The notes beneath the pieces are model-generated. The model did no database searches, was not told where the DNA came from, and worked only from the letters and a program-made list of their open reading frames with translations. 60,000 nucleotides of DNA. Origin: Diplonema japonicum (lineage: Eukaryota; Euglenozoa; Diplonemea; Diplonemida; Diplonemidae). The DNA lies in the NCBI GenBank assembly GCA_964019335.1, contig OZ025733.1, forward strand, positions 1 to 60,000, written 5' to 3'. Positions 18,987 to 28,993 of the stretch are shown here, one piece after another. Position 1 is the first letter of the stretch. Every line of letters begins with the position of its first letter. The translations under genes were made by a program, and so were the position numbers.

Positions 18987-20945
18987 ATGTTGCACCGTAC
19001 TGGGTTTTTGGTGCTGTTGTGCGCCTTGTTAGCTGCAGCGCACAAGTCAATGGTGTGCTCGTCCACGTCCCCCTCGCGCCCTGGGATGTTCACCTTCTGG
19101 ATCCTGACGTACCACCCCAACCCCCCTACTGGTATGGTCGGAGGCGAAATCTACGTCCACGAGCCCGACGGCAGGGAGCCGCATACTGGGTTCAACGCGT
19201 GGTGTAGTCTGCAAGACTGTCCCACGCCTCCCTGTGTCGACAACGATGCTATGTACCCTGGCATCCCTGGCGATGCTGATGTGGAGACCATTGCAGCTGA
19301 GATGAAGAAGACGGGGCACTGCACCGCGGTGACAAACGCCAACGGGACTGCCCTTATGAGCGGTGACTCCATCCTATCTTGCTACGAGCCGAACGTGGGC
19401 ATGGACCCTCTGAGGTTCGGGTCTGCCGTCACCTCTGGGACAGGGACCCTCCCCCCTGATGACAACACCCGCCAGACAATCGCCTGCAACGACCAGCCCG
19501 ACGGCAACGGGATCAAAACAGCACGCCCTATGCAGACCGTCTACGGCGTGCTCGTCGACGGCGTCAAGGCGGGAACCTACAAGACATGGACACAGGGAAC
19601 AGACCAGAACCTTGACCCTTCGCAGAAAGCCATGGGGCAGACCCCGTGCGGCATGTCTGAGAACAACCCATACTTTTTCGACATATCCGTCGCAGACGGT
19701 GGGAAGTCCTGCCAAGACATCCCGCCCACCATGCCTAGCGCGGTAGCCACATCTCTTCAGTTCTGCATCCCTTCGCCCACAAGGGTGATCTTCAGTGGTT
19801 TCGTGTGCTCCGTGAACTGCGACCCCGGAACGACGCGTGTGGGCACCCTGCAGTGCCTGGACGGGGTCTGGACGCCGTACAAGTGCACCACAAAGCCTAC
19901 CTGTTCCCTGCCAGGCGAGGGCAACAACAACGTATCGATCCCCGGGAGGAACGACACCCCTTCCGCACAGTGGGTTGCAGGCGTCTGGGACGGTGAACCC
20001 GGACCGCCCGTCGACCCTGGGTGCGGAACCATCACCGAGGCGGGCACGATATGCAACTACACGTGCAACCTCGACGAGTCGCCGTACTGCGCACCCACGA
20101 GGACTACAGCCACGGGATCCACTAAGCTGAACGTCCCGCACATGCGGTCGACCGTTGTGTGCGGTGCCGACGGGAACTGGTACCCTGGCGAAGGCTTCTG
20201 CGGGTGTAGGAAGACGCCCTGTGACACACCGACACCCACCTTCACGCACACGATCACACCATCCCTCACGCCGACCGACACCCTGACACAGACATTGACG
20301 CAGACCCTGACACCGACGGCGACCATCAGTCTCACACCGAGCATAACACAAAACCCGCTGTGCCTTGTTCTGGGGCCCTTGGGAAGTGTCTTCTGTGAGG
20401 AGGAGGACGTGATGCCGTGGTGGCCATGGCTACTACTGCTGCTGCTACTGTGCCTGTGTTGTTGTGCCCTCCTCGCTTGGATGCGGTCCAGACCACCACC
20501 TGATGACCCGGAGGAGCACGAGCTGGTGCAGGATGACGCTGTTGTGGAGGAGGAGGAGATCGAAGTGGGGGTCAAGGCGGTTCCGCCGCCTCCTGAGCAG
20601 GAAGAGGAAATGATTCAGTTCGTGCCCCCACCGGCAGTGCAAGTAGGGGTACACACTTTGGCGAAGGAAGAAATCGAGGTAGGGGTGCACGCCCTACCAT
20701 CTTCTGGCATTGAGGTAGGGGTGCACGCTCTACCTGTTTCCGATATTGAAGTAGGGGTGCATGCAGTGCAGCAGAAGGATATTGAGATAGGTGTGCACCA
20801 CGTGCCAGTGGAGACGGAAGACATCATCGTGGGTGTGACAAAGCCTCCCGCCTCTGCCCTGACTGGGGTCACAAGGCGCAGCCACTCGGTATGCATTATA
20901 AGAGAGTCAACACCACCACCACGACAGACCGCTGTTGACCTTTAG
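18987..20945 (+). CDS. Type I membrane protein with cytoplasmic VGVHALP repeats
   Basis: 652 residues from the second Met; the first (18936) would put 17 polar residues before the signal peptide, so 18987 is preferred. A hydrophobic signal peptide (FLVLLCALLAAA) is followed by a ~430-residue cysteine-rich ectodomain with several N-glycosylation sequons and CCP/sushi-like stretches (CDPGTTRVGTLQCLDGVW). A Thr/Pro stalk (TPTDTLTQTLTQTLTPT) leads to one transmembrane helix (~477-497, WWPWLLLLLLLCLCCCALL). The cytoplasmic tail carries six or seven copies of a (I/E)EVGVHALP-type repeat spaced about 17 residues. No known family recognised; surface receptor or adhesion protein is an inference from architecture. 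Confidence 0.75.
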   Translation: MLHRTGFLVLLCALLAAAHKSMVCSSTSPSRPGMFTFWILTYHPNPPTGMVGGEIYVHEPDGREPHTGFNAWCSLQDCPTPPCVDNDAMYPGIPGDADVETIAAEMKKTGHCTAVTNANGTALMSGDSILSCYEPNVGMDPLRFGSAVTSGTGTLPPDDNTRQTIACNDQPDGNGIKTARPMQTVYGVLVDGVKAGTYKTWTQGTDQNLDPSQKAMGQTPCGMSENNPYFFDISVADGGKSCQDIPPTMPSAVATSLQFCIPSPTRVIFSGFVCSVNCDPGTTRVGTLQCLDGVWTPYKCTTKPTCSLPGEGNNNVSIPGRNDTPSAQWVAGVWDGEPGPPVDPGCGTITEAGTICNYTCNLDESPYCAPTRTTATGSTKLNVPHMRSTVVCGADGNWYPGEGFCGCRKTPCDTPTPTFTHTITPSLTPTDTLTQTLTQTLTPTATISLTPSITQNPLCLVLGPLGSVFCEEEDVMPWWPWLLLLLLLCLCCCALLAWMRSRPPPDDPEEHELVQDDAVVEEEEIEVGVKAVPPPPEQEEEMIQFVPPPAVQVGVHTLAKEEIEVGVHALPSSGIEVGVHALPVSDIEVGVHAVQQKDIEIGVHHVPVETEDIIVGVTKPPASALTGVTRRSHSVCIIRESTPPPRQTAVDL

Positions 20946-21995
20946 ATGCTGGCGATCGGTAGATCTTATCATTATTCGTTTCTAACAAATTCTTATTTAC
21001 TGGGCCTACAATATGTTGACACCCAAAAACAGGGTGGTATGCTTTAGTGGTAGTAGTGGGAGGTGTTTCTTGTTGTTATCGTCTGTTTTGCTCCGTTCCG
21101 TTTGTCCCCCCCCCCCCCGCCTCCCTTTTTTATTTCTCTTGCTTCCCCCCCCCTCTTTTTTTAACGGGGAGAATTTGACTTCCCTCTCACTGATTTGGGA
21201 GAAAAAAAAAGAAGAAAAAAAGCCAGAAAAAAAAATCCCGGGCTTTGCTGCCCAGAGATACGAATCTGTGGCGTGCATTGGCATTTTTTTTTTCTCCTTC
21301 CTGAAACCTTTTCAAAAATTGCCACCGGAAAGGACCGGTACAGCTCGCAAGGTGTCCGCCCTCTTTGGTTTCCCTAAGGAATGAAAAAAAAAAGAAAGCG
21401 GAGGACCGAGAGAGAAAAAAAAAAGAAAAGGTAGAAGGCCTGAGCTATGTGGTCGTGCGGCAATAGATTCCCCCTTCCTGACCCCCCCTAAGTGATGAGT
21501 AAGGAGACTATTCGGTGGGGGGGACAAAATTCTAAAAGAAAAAGAAAGAAATGGTATTGTGAGTGCACTCTGTAACTCTTTTTGGGTAAAGAGAATGGAG
21601 GAAAAAAAAATAAAATGAAAAATAAAAACAACAACGAGAGGAAAAAGGAAAAAGAAGAAGACGTGAAAGTGAGTAAGACTAATCGTGTGTGTGCGCATAA
21701 TACGCCCTTCTACTTGCAAGTTTGAATAGGTGCTGTAAAAGGCAACTGAACTCAGAAACTCTGAAATTAACTCACACACCTTTTCAGTGGAGCTGAGTGA
21801 AGAAACAAAGGAAACGATTTTTTTTTTTTTTTGAGCATTTCCCAAACTATTGTGACAAAAAAAAGAAGAAAAAGTACATACGTCTTCCCTGCCCCTTCTC
21901 CTCTGCCATCACTGTGGGTTCCCTTAGATAAAACGACCCCTTTTTTTTCTTCCTCGTATAAACCCAACACCCCACGCAGGTGCGGAGTAATCCAA
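20946..21995. other. Low-complexity intergenic DNA
   Basis: C, T and A runs with only compositional ORFs. Apart from the pyrimidine-rich lead to the acceptor at 21979, nothing functional is visible. Confidence 0.55.
21979..21995 (+). promoter_or_regulatory. Acceptor-like CAG before the methyltransferase-like gene
   Basis: A C-rich tract (aacccaacaccccacgcag) ends in AG at 21979, 16 bases before the ATG at 21996. It argues against the longer frame that opens at 21831 in the homopolymer region. Confidence 0.45.
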
Positions 21996-22724
21996 ATGGA
22001 AGCAAGTGCGTACCTCATCGCACCGAAAGATGTCGTGTTAAGACCGTTCGAGTTCCAAGGAAAACATCCAAGTGAAGAAGAGGTTTTAGAGTGGGCGGTA
22101 GTTGTTGATGAAAGTTTGTCAGGAAGCAGAGCAGAGGTGGGCCCGCTAGTAGGGGACGGAGAGGAGGGTGAGAGGTTGTTGCGTGTGCTGACGTGTGTGG
22201 AAGATGTAAAGCAAAGGTACTTGCGGCACCTGTTTACTTCCGTTTACGGGTTCGGGGTGCCTGGGACGCAGGTCCTTCAAGCAATACAAGACGAGGCAGG
22301 CCCAGACGGTGTTCTTGAGGTTGGGGCAGGAAACGGCTACTGGGCGCATCTATTAGCAGCCAAGGGCATCAGTATCACAGCAACGGACAATCACCAGTGG
22401 CGGCAGGGCACCGCCATGTCACCGCTCCTCACCTTCAACCACGTGTGGCACCCCGTGCAGGACGCAGATGCCGCCACAGCCGTCACCACCTACCCCACGA
22501 AAACGCCCCTGCTCGTCTGGCCATACCCCAACCAGTCCTGGGCGTCGCAGGTCCTCGCCCTCACGCAGAGCCCTGTCATATTTATCGCAGGCGAGGTAGG
22601 CAGCAAGGCCTGCACAATGGACCCCTTCGAGGGACACGCCGACTGGACAGTAGGGGCAGTGCTGGACCTCCCGAACTGGCCGGGCGTCAGGGATGTCTTC
22701 CGTGTGATGCGTCGCGTGCGGTAG
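21996..22724 (+). CDS. Small SAM-dependent methyltransferase-like protein
   Basis: 242 residues from the Met that follows the acceptor-like AG. The motif VLEVGAGNGYWAHLLAAKG (~106-124) fits motif I of class I S-adenosylmethionine methyltransferases, with an acidic residue at the next strand (ITATDN, ~127-132). The rest of the Rossmann core is short: LLVWPY (~170) and VIFIAGEVG (~190) could be strands 4 and 5. The substrate cannot be inferred. Similar proteins of unknown role, with a 'W-P-Y/P' in place of the catalytic NPPY, are familiar from protists and bacteria, but this is recollection. No signal peptide or membrane segment. Confidence 0.6.
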   Translation: MEASAYLIAPKDVVLRPFEFQGKHPSEEEVLEWAVVVDESLSGSRAEVGPLVGDGEEGERLLRVLTCVEDVKQRYLRHLFTSVYGFGVPGTQVLQAIQDEAGPDGVLEVGAGNGYWAHLLAAKGISITATDNHQWRQGTAMSPLLTFNHVWHPVQDADAATAVTTYPTKTPLLVWPYPNQSWASQVLALTQSPVIFIAGEVGSKACTMDPFEGHADWTVGAVLDLPNWPGVRDVFRVMRRVR

Positions 22725-22818
22725 TTGCCTCGATTGCATTCATAACCATCTATACTCTTTCTATACTCTCTCAATTCTCTTCTATACCTTTCCTTACTTT
22801 GTTAGGCACCTTTCTAAA

Positions 22819-24339
22819 ATGGGCAACTGCGACAGCGCCCCTTCGTCGAGGAGGTCCTCTCGCTCCTCGTCCTCGAGGCAAGGGCTGAGGCGGGTGTCGT
22901 CAGAGGTCAAGATTGGGAGGGCAGGGTCCCTGAGCAGGTCGATGCCACGGAGGCTGGACAGCGTGAACTCATCACCAAGGAGGATGGAAAGCGTTGGCAG
23001 TGCAGGGGGGCACAGCCAGCTGAAGGCAATAGTTAGCATGCGGAAGAGGCAGGCAGAGCTCGAGAAGCGGGGATCAACAGCAAGCACGATGGTGAAGACC
23101 GAAGAGAAGCGCTCTCTGGGTGACACGGGGAAGACGTGGTCGTACGCACTGAAGAAGCCCCCCCCGAACCCGTGGGAGTCCACAACAGACGACTACGATA
23201 AATACCTCAACCAGTACTCGCTCATGTGCGATAGGGACGGTGTCGAGGCTTTCGACAAGTGGAAGGAGGACAAGGGCCTGGATGAGTTGGGCGACATGAT
23301 CCCCGAGTCCTCCTGCAGCGACTCGGATGAAGAATTCGCGTGCTCTGTGAAGTTCCAGCCTCCTGTACACGCAAAGGCGGGACATGAGCTCAGGACCATC
23401 ACGCGGTGCCTGCGCACGTCGGCACTGTTTACGAAGCTGCGCGACGAGGAGTTCGAGGTCTTCGCAAAGGCAGCGCAAACAGTGGGCTTCAGGAAGGGTG
23501 AAGAGGTCTTCAAACACGGCAGCATTCCCCTCCCTTCCAAAGCGGGTCTGTACTGCATTGCCGAGGGGCGTGTAGGTCTGAATTCCCAAGGGTTGGTCAT
23601 GAATAGCTTGTGCCCAGGGCAATGCTTCGGCGAGCAAACAGCTGTGAGCCCTTCATTAAGGTCCAACTGTACTGTTGTGACGCAGAGCCCTGTGACGTGC
23701 TACTTCATCCCTTCGGATGTGTGTCTGCCCCTCCTTGGACAGCACGAGGAGGCGAGGAGGAACGAGTACCTGGCGATCATGGACAACATCGAATACCTGA
23801 AAGGCCTGAAGCGCGTGCAATTAATCAGGCTATGCGACCTGCTGGAGGAAGTGGCGTACAAGAAGGACGAGACGATCATCGAGTTCAACAAGCAAGCAAC
23901 GCACTTCTACTTCATCTTGCAAGGCACGGTGAAGGTGGTGGGGAGAGAGGCCGTCAGTGATACCATCATCCCGACTGTGACGAAGCACATCTGCGACTGC
24001 AAGGAAGGCGACCCCTTGGGGCACTTAGAGATGTTCGAGCTGCCGTCAGTATCATGCGCCAACGACCCCTTCGACACGACGCCTGTTGTGAAGGAGGCCC
24101 CCAGGAGCATCGCAGACGTCATTGCGACAAGCGAGGAGGTGATCACAGCACGCCTTTCAAAGAGCGATTTTGAATCGTGTTTGACATCAACAGCTGAGCC
24201 CCTCAAGGACATGGTAGGCAGGTCTGCAGACTACGCCTACTACCGTGACACTGCGGGGATGGCCTTCCCAGAAGAAAAGAAACCTGTTGTGCTGAGCCAC
24301 CCGAAGTACAGCATGCAGAGGCACGTGAACAGACCGTGA
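22819..24339 (+). CDS. Putatively myristoylated cyclic-nucleotide-binding-domain protein
   Basis: 506 residues. The N-terminus MGNCDSAPSSRRSS has Gly2 and Cys4 suited to myristoylation and palmitoylation, followed by a Ser/Arg-rich region. Two tandem cyclic-nucleotide-binding folds occupy ~190-310 and ~320-460. In the first, FGEQTAVSPSLRSNCTVV corresponds to the phosphate-binding cassette (FGE-L-A...R-A-A/T) with Gly, Glu and Arg kept but spacing altered. In the second (DPLGHLEMFELPSV) the Arg is not evident and a ~20-residue insertion follows. Architecture recalls a PKA regulatory subunit, but no inhibitor sequence (RRxS/G) is clearly placed. Ligand identity is uncertain; euglenozoan PKA regulatory proteins can bind non-cAMP ligands. 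A minus-strand shadow is not called. Confidence 0.75.
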   Translation: MGNCDSAPSSRRSSRSSSSRQGLRRVSSEVKIGRAGSLSRSMPRRLDSVNSSPRRMESVGSAGGHSQLKAIVSMRKRQAELEKRGSTASTMVKTEEKRSLGDTGKTWSYALKKPPPNPWESTTDDYDKYLNQYSLMCDRDGVEAFDKWKEDKGLDELGDMIPESSCSDSDEEFACSVKFQPPVHAKAGHELRTITRCLRTSALFTKLRDEEFEVFAKAAQTVGFRKGEEVFKHGSIPLPSKAGLYCIAEGRVGLNSQGLVMNSLCPGQCFGEQTAVSPSLRSNCTVVTQSPVTCYFIPSDVCLPLLGQHEEARRNEYLAIMDNIEYLKGLKRVQLIRLCDLLEEVAYKKDETIIEFNKQATHFYFILQGTVKVVGREAVSDTIIPTVTKHICDCKEGDPLGHLEMFELPSVSCANDPFDTTPVVKEAPRSIADVIATSEEVITARLSKSDFESCLTSTAEPLKDMVGRSADYAYYRDTAGMAFPEEKKPVVLSHPKYSMQRHVNRP

Positions 24340-24642
24340 CGCCGCCTTGTCTTGTCTTGTCTTGGTTAGTTACCACAGCACCTACACCTGCAGCTAGGCC
24401 GATAATAGTTATGTGGCACTGCCGCTCTTTAAGTTTAAACGGGTGGTGGGCCTCTTGCTTGATGGCCAAGGAAGAGCGAAGCAGTGCGCTGCCATGATGT
24501 TCCTTCCTTTTTTTTGTTTTGTTTTGTTCTGGAGGTGTCAGGAGAAGGAAAAAAAAAAAAAAAAAAAGAGGAAATGATGCCCCAGAGTGTTGTGCCCTTT
24601 TCTTTTGTTCTTTTACACCGCGTTGTCTAAAGTGCTCCGAAC

Positions 24643-24679
<37 letters not shown>

Positions 24680-24841
24680 TAGGGGAGGAAGAGGCTACAA
24701 TTTTCACTCTCGTGACCCTCTTTCTTTGTTATCCCCCCTCGCGCAAATAAAAAAAAGTGGGAAAAAAAAGTGCTTTCTTTTTGAACATTATGTTATCCAC
24801 GTTGGAGCCATTTAGAGAAATGTGTTGCTACTTTTTATTAT
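24340..24841. other. Intergenic region, partly of normal complexity
   Basis: Starts with CTTGT repeats. 24370-24490 is of normal base composition without an ORF. Two A runs follow (24549-24567, 24649-24678). Confidence 0.5.
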
Positions 24842-24994
24842 TACTGTAAAGTGAAAAACTCCAGGTAAGCTCTTGGAAAAATAAGTAAAACTCAATAATA
24901 TTTTCAGTGTAGCCCACAGTTCATTAACAACACATGAAGCCTCCAGAAAAACTCCCGGACTAACAAATAGTCCGACATTTTTTCACTTTACTGT
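24842..24994. mobile_element. ~150-bp pogo-type MITE
   Basis: Left end TACTGTAAAGTGAAAAAC, right end TTTTTTCACTTTACTGT, inverted with one mismatch near the tip. It contains AGAAAAACTCCCGGACTAAC and GTCCGACATTTTTT, diverged from the sub-terminal sequence of the 1711-3923 element, so it is probably derived from that lineage. Confidence 0.65.
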
Positions 24995-26331
24995 TTTTAT
25001 TTTCCATTTCTTTTTTCCTTTTCCCGAAGTTGCCCGAAAAGTGCCACTTTATCTTTACCCCAGCTCTTCAGCTTCATTAAGATTGACCACCGCCGGTTGA
25101 ACTAAGCCGTTAGCTGGAGGCGGGGCCGTACTTGGAATAGAATATTTCTCCCCCTTCTAATTTCTTCACTTCTGCATTATACCCACGCTGCCCTCTACGC
25201 AGTAGTAGCGGGAGCATAAGACGGGACAAAATAATTCTTTACTCTCTGCATGAGCGGTGCCCACATGTAATCAGTTGGCGCCTCGCAGCGATGAGGTTTT
25301 TTTTTCCCCCTGTCTTTGCAATGCGGTTCTTATTCTGTTTTTCTTTTTTTCCCTTCTTTTTTTTTTTTTTTTTTAGATCACCATCACTCAGCACACACAT
25401 ATCGTGTTCCCCTACTTTTTATTGTTACACACGAAAAAAGAAAGAACTTAGAGAAAATATTAAAGGTCCTGCTTATTACATGGAACCGGTTTTCTATTTG
25501 TTCTTCTCCCCCCCCACCCCTTTTAAGTCTGAGATTTCAGTTAAAGTAAAAGATTCACTCTATTTCATTACTTGTCTGGGATCGGAGCACTTCTCCCTCT
25601 CTTTCTTTCCCTCTTCTCTTCCCCCCTTCCCTCTGGTGGTCAGGCGGCATGTGTGAATTGCGAACTTTAGCATGAAAAATACATTTTCTGGCAAGCAGTT
25701 TACTTTGAGAACACAAAAAAGAAATTTTCTAACTTATAACTAATTACTTCTCTTGTCTCTTTCCCATTCATTTTTTTTTTTCCTCCTTCCCTATGTTCCT
25801 TCTATTAGTTACTTCAAAAGAAAATAATTCCTTCCCTTCCCTCCCTGTTTTCGGTGCCCACTGCTCTGGTCGGGTGTGGCTTTGCCCACCTAAGCTGAGG
25901 CCCCCTGACATCTTCGTCCCCTTTTTCTCTGGTCTAATCCTTCAGGAAGAAACGAGAATCAAACAAAAAAATAAAACAAAACAAAACACCCCCCCCCAAC
26001 TTAAAATTTTTAGGGAAAATATTAATGAGGACGTGTGCCTCACATCTTTTCCCCTCCCTAACTTGCAGTAGTCAAATTGTGGCCTCATGGCAGAAGTCAG
26101 ACGCTTAGCTACTGGATAGTCAGATACCCTGCAGATTACCCTTTTCTTTTTTTTGTTTTTGAAAAGTTTCATTCAAACACCTACCCACACTAAGAAAAAG
26201 AGTGACTCAAATTACAGGTGTTGGTAGTTGACAAACATACCCCCTCAAAAAGAAAGTATTGCAGGAAAGCCAGGCACATGGGGGGTGGCAATAAAAAAAA
26301 AGAACCACCGTTTTAGGTAGAGGACCCATTT

Positions 26332-26368
<37 letters not shown>

Positions 26369-26948
26369 GGGAAGGGGCGAGGAGGATCGATCTTTAATGA
26401 AAATGACAAATGAAAGCTTTTTTTTTAAAAGAGAAGCCTTCCTCCCCCTCCCGCGTTTGTGAGGATATAAAAAAAAAAAGAAACAAACTACTGGTCCCTC
26501 GGTTAGAAGAAGGAAATAAAAATATCAACTTATTCCCCCCCCCCCCCTTTCTTTTCCTATCTCCGCCCCTCCCACTCCCCCTCCCCTCCCTACTTCTTTG
26601 TTGCTTTGTTCTCTCTATACGTATCCCATCCGGGTACCCCCCCCTCCCCCCTCTTTGTGCCAGTTGTGCACAGTACTCGAGTTATCTGGTAAGCTGTCTT
26701 TGGTCCAACCGTCACAGCACAGCCACAGCGCAGGGTACACCGGCTTGAAGTCAAGAGATGACATACAGCTTTAAAAAAAATTTTTTTTTCCCCCTCCAAC
26801 TTTTTTTTTTTAAAAAAAAAACCCCCTCCTCCTTTTTTTTCTTTTCTTTTGCGGTGGGCCGTTGCTAACCACTTCGTTTTGTATCATAGTGAATCCCCCC
26901 CCAGGTCTTTCACCCGTCACCCCTTTGTATAGGAGTTTTAAAAGAAAG
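24995..26948. other. Intergenic DNA with one higher-complexity island
   Basis: Mostly T/C-rich with an A run at 26335-26365 and C runs near 26537. The island at about 25040-25285 has balanced composition and a possible CCGCC...GGCGG stem (25090-25122). No ORF or RNA family is recognised there. A pyrimidine-rich lead ends in TAG at 26932, 16 bases before the next ATG. Confidence 0.45.
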
Positions 26949-27641
26949 ATGTCAGATGGTCTAGTGATGTCACCAATGGTGGGCGAGCAGAAAATGCCGT
27001 GCAAAGCAACGGCCAAGTGGCGTGGGAGCTTGAGGGAAAACCAAATGTGCAAGGAAGGCGACTGCAAGATATACTGCGCGCAGAAAATCCATAAGAAGAA
27101 CGCCTCTAGCCTAGGGGGGTCGGCCAGGGAACTGCTTGTCACAGAGAAGTTCTTAATACAAGTTTCCGGTGTGATGGGCACGATGACAAGGATGCTGCCG
27201 ATCACAGACATCGAATCGGTGATGTGTGACAAGACCTCAGGAAGTGTGGTGGTTAAGGTCAGCAAGGCGTCACGCCCACCTGATAGGGACTGGCATTTCA
27301 AGTGCCTTCCCTCTGAAGATAACACCCATGGTGCGATAGATGACATTATAGATGTTCTTAATCAATGTAGGGCTCCTTATGTCCACCCTGCCGCTGCGCC
27401 GATCACCCTTATCCCCACCATCACAGGTAAGATACAGGATAAGCTGACCCATGGGATGGTGGCACCGGCTGATAGGATGCACCTTTATCAAAAAGGTGTT
27501 CTGAAGGCACCCGAGAAATTTGTTGAACGCACACCCGCAAACCCTTCTCAGCTCCCTGCTAAATATAAGGCGCGGCATGTGGTGCCGAAGCGCAGTCATA
27601 TTGTCAAACCCACCCCGACACGGCCTATTGAGAATGAGTAG
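26949..27641 (+). CDS. PH-like-domain protein, paralogue of the 30639 gene
   Basis: 230 residues from the ATG after the TAG acceptor; an in-frame extension to 26862 is compositional. Residues ~25-150 match, segment by segment, the N-terminal part of the protein at 30639: KIYCAQKIHKKN with KLYCRQHITKIH, DRDWHFKCLPSEDNTH with ERDWEFKLSGGNNSH, and IIDVLNQCRAP with IVFVINQCRQP. Alternating short hydrophobic strands ending in an amphipathic helix suggest a pleckstrin-homology-like fold, though no standard PH motif is present. The C-terminus is basic and Pro-rich. Function unknown; lipid or protein binding is only a guess. Confidence 0.65.
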   Translation: MSDGLVMSPMVGEQKMPCKATAKWRGSLRENQMCKEGDCKIYCAQKIHKKNASSLGGSARELLVTEKFLIQVSGVMGTMTRMLPITDIESVMCDKTSGSVVVKVSKASRPPDRDWHFKCLPSEDNTHGAIDDIIDVLNQCRAPYVHPAAAPITLIPTITGKIQDKLTHGMVAPADRMHLYQKGVLKAPEKFVERTPANPSQLPAKYKARHVVPKRSHIVKPTPTRPIENE

Positions 27642-28993
27642 TATTTGAGAGGAGATTTTGGCATTGGAAGTGCCTGGTTTCCTTATTTACACAAAGCGGG
27701 GGGGAAAAAAAATGAACTGAATTTCGTTTGTGAACTCTTTTTTTTTTTTCTTTCTTTTTTTTTTTCTCTGAAGGAACGAACTATAAAAAAATCTTTTTTA
27801 AAAAAGAGCTATAAAAATGCAAGTGAGAGAAACCTTTTGCAATAAAGGTTTTTTCTTTTCTCCCCCCCCCCCCCCCCCTCTCTTCCCTTTTTGTCGCCTA
27901 TCCTCAACGTGGTTTTTTCCCCTTTTTGTTGTTGTGTTTTTCCTTTTTTTTTTCCCTCTTAAGCTGCATGCCTCCTCTGCACTTGTATGGAAAAGTGTGG
28001 TGTTGTTTTGTAAGAATGATATTGCTGTGATCTTTTTTTTTAAAAGTTTGTGGGTCGTGATTCAAGCAAGCATAACAGTGGCCAGTTACTCTTTTCGTAC
28101 CTTTTCTTCTTCTTTTTTTCTTCTCCCGCGGAAGAAAAAAAAAAGAAGAAAAAGAAAAAAAAAAAAACTGTATTGGGGTGCAATAGCAGAACGAGGATCC
28201 GGTAGTAGGCGATAGGGAAGGTTACCCCCCCCTTTTTTTTTACTTTGGCAAGTCTTTGTTAACACTTTCCCAAAATCAATGAATTTAAAATTTACCCCCC
28301 CCCTCCCTTCTTGTCTTCCTTTTCTACACACTTTTTTATCCCCATGTGAAAGCTGCCGACCTTTGTTTCTCTTTTTTTCCCCCTCTTCTGGTATTAGCTT
28401 CACGGTTCAGATTTCTTTTATGTCTCTTTTTTCTTCTTTTTTTTTTCTTCTGCTTCCGTTCTCGGTCTCAATCACAAAACTAGCAACAATCCTTTGATAT
28501 CTGTCTTTCCGATTCCTTGTAGCACATCCCTTTTATTATTTCAAGGTGATGAAAAAAGTTGGGGTCAAAAAAAAAAAAAAAAAAAAAAGAATTACCTTTC
28601 CCTTCTTGTTCTCTTATTCTCCGTCTTAGTACCTTTATTCTTGCTGCTGCGGGTTTTGCCGTTTTGTTTGCAGCCTTGGCACCTGGCCTCGGCCTCAGCA
28701 CGTCTTTGCTGCTCAAGGGAGAGCATCGCAACGGGAAAACGAATCTCCGGTACTCTTCCAGCTACCTAGCAAAGTTATCGTCTAAGCCCATTCCTCTGCT
28801 GCAGCAAGGGCTGCTAAAAAAAAAACTACGCGCCCCCTCCCAAAAAAAAAAAGGGAGAAAAATGTCCGGGCATTTTTATTTTTTATCTTCCGGTATTTTT
28901 TTTTTCTCTTTTTTTTTTTTGCAGTATTCTTTATTCTTGTTTAAAAAAAGAAAAAAAAAAAAGCTTCGAAAAAAAAAAAAAGAAAAAAAAAAA
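27642..28993. other. Low-complexity intergenic DNA
   Basis: A, T and C runs; the frame open from 28559 is compositional up to 28993. 28620-28800 is closer to normal complexity. A pogo-MITE-like fragment (tgtccgggc ... tatcttccggta, 28863-28897) is visible but incomplete. A 3' splice-like tract of Ts ends in GCAG at 28924. Confidence 0.5.
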
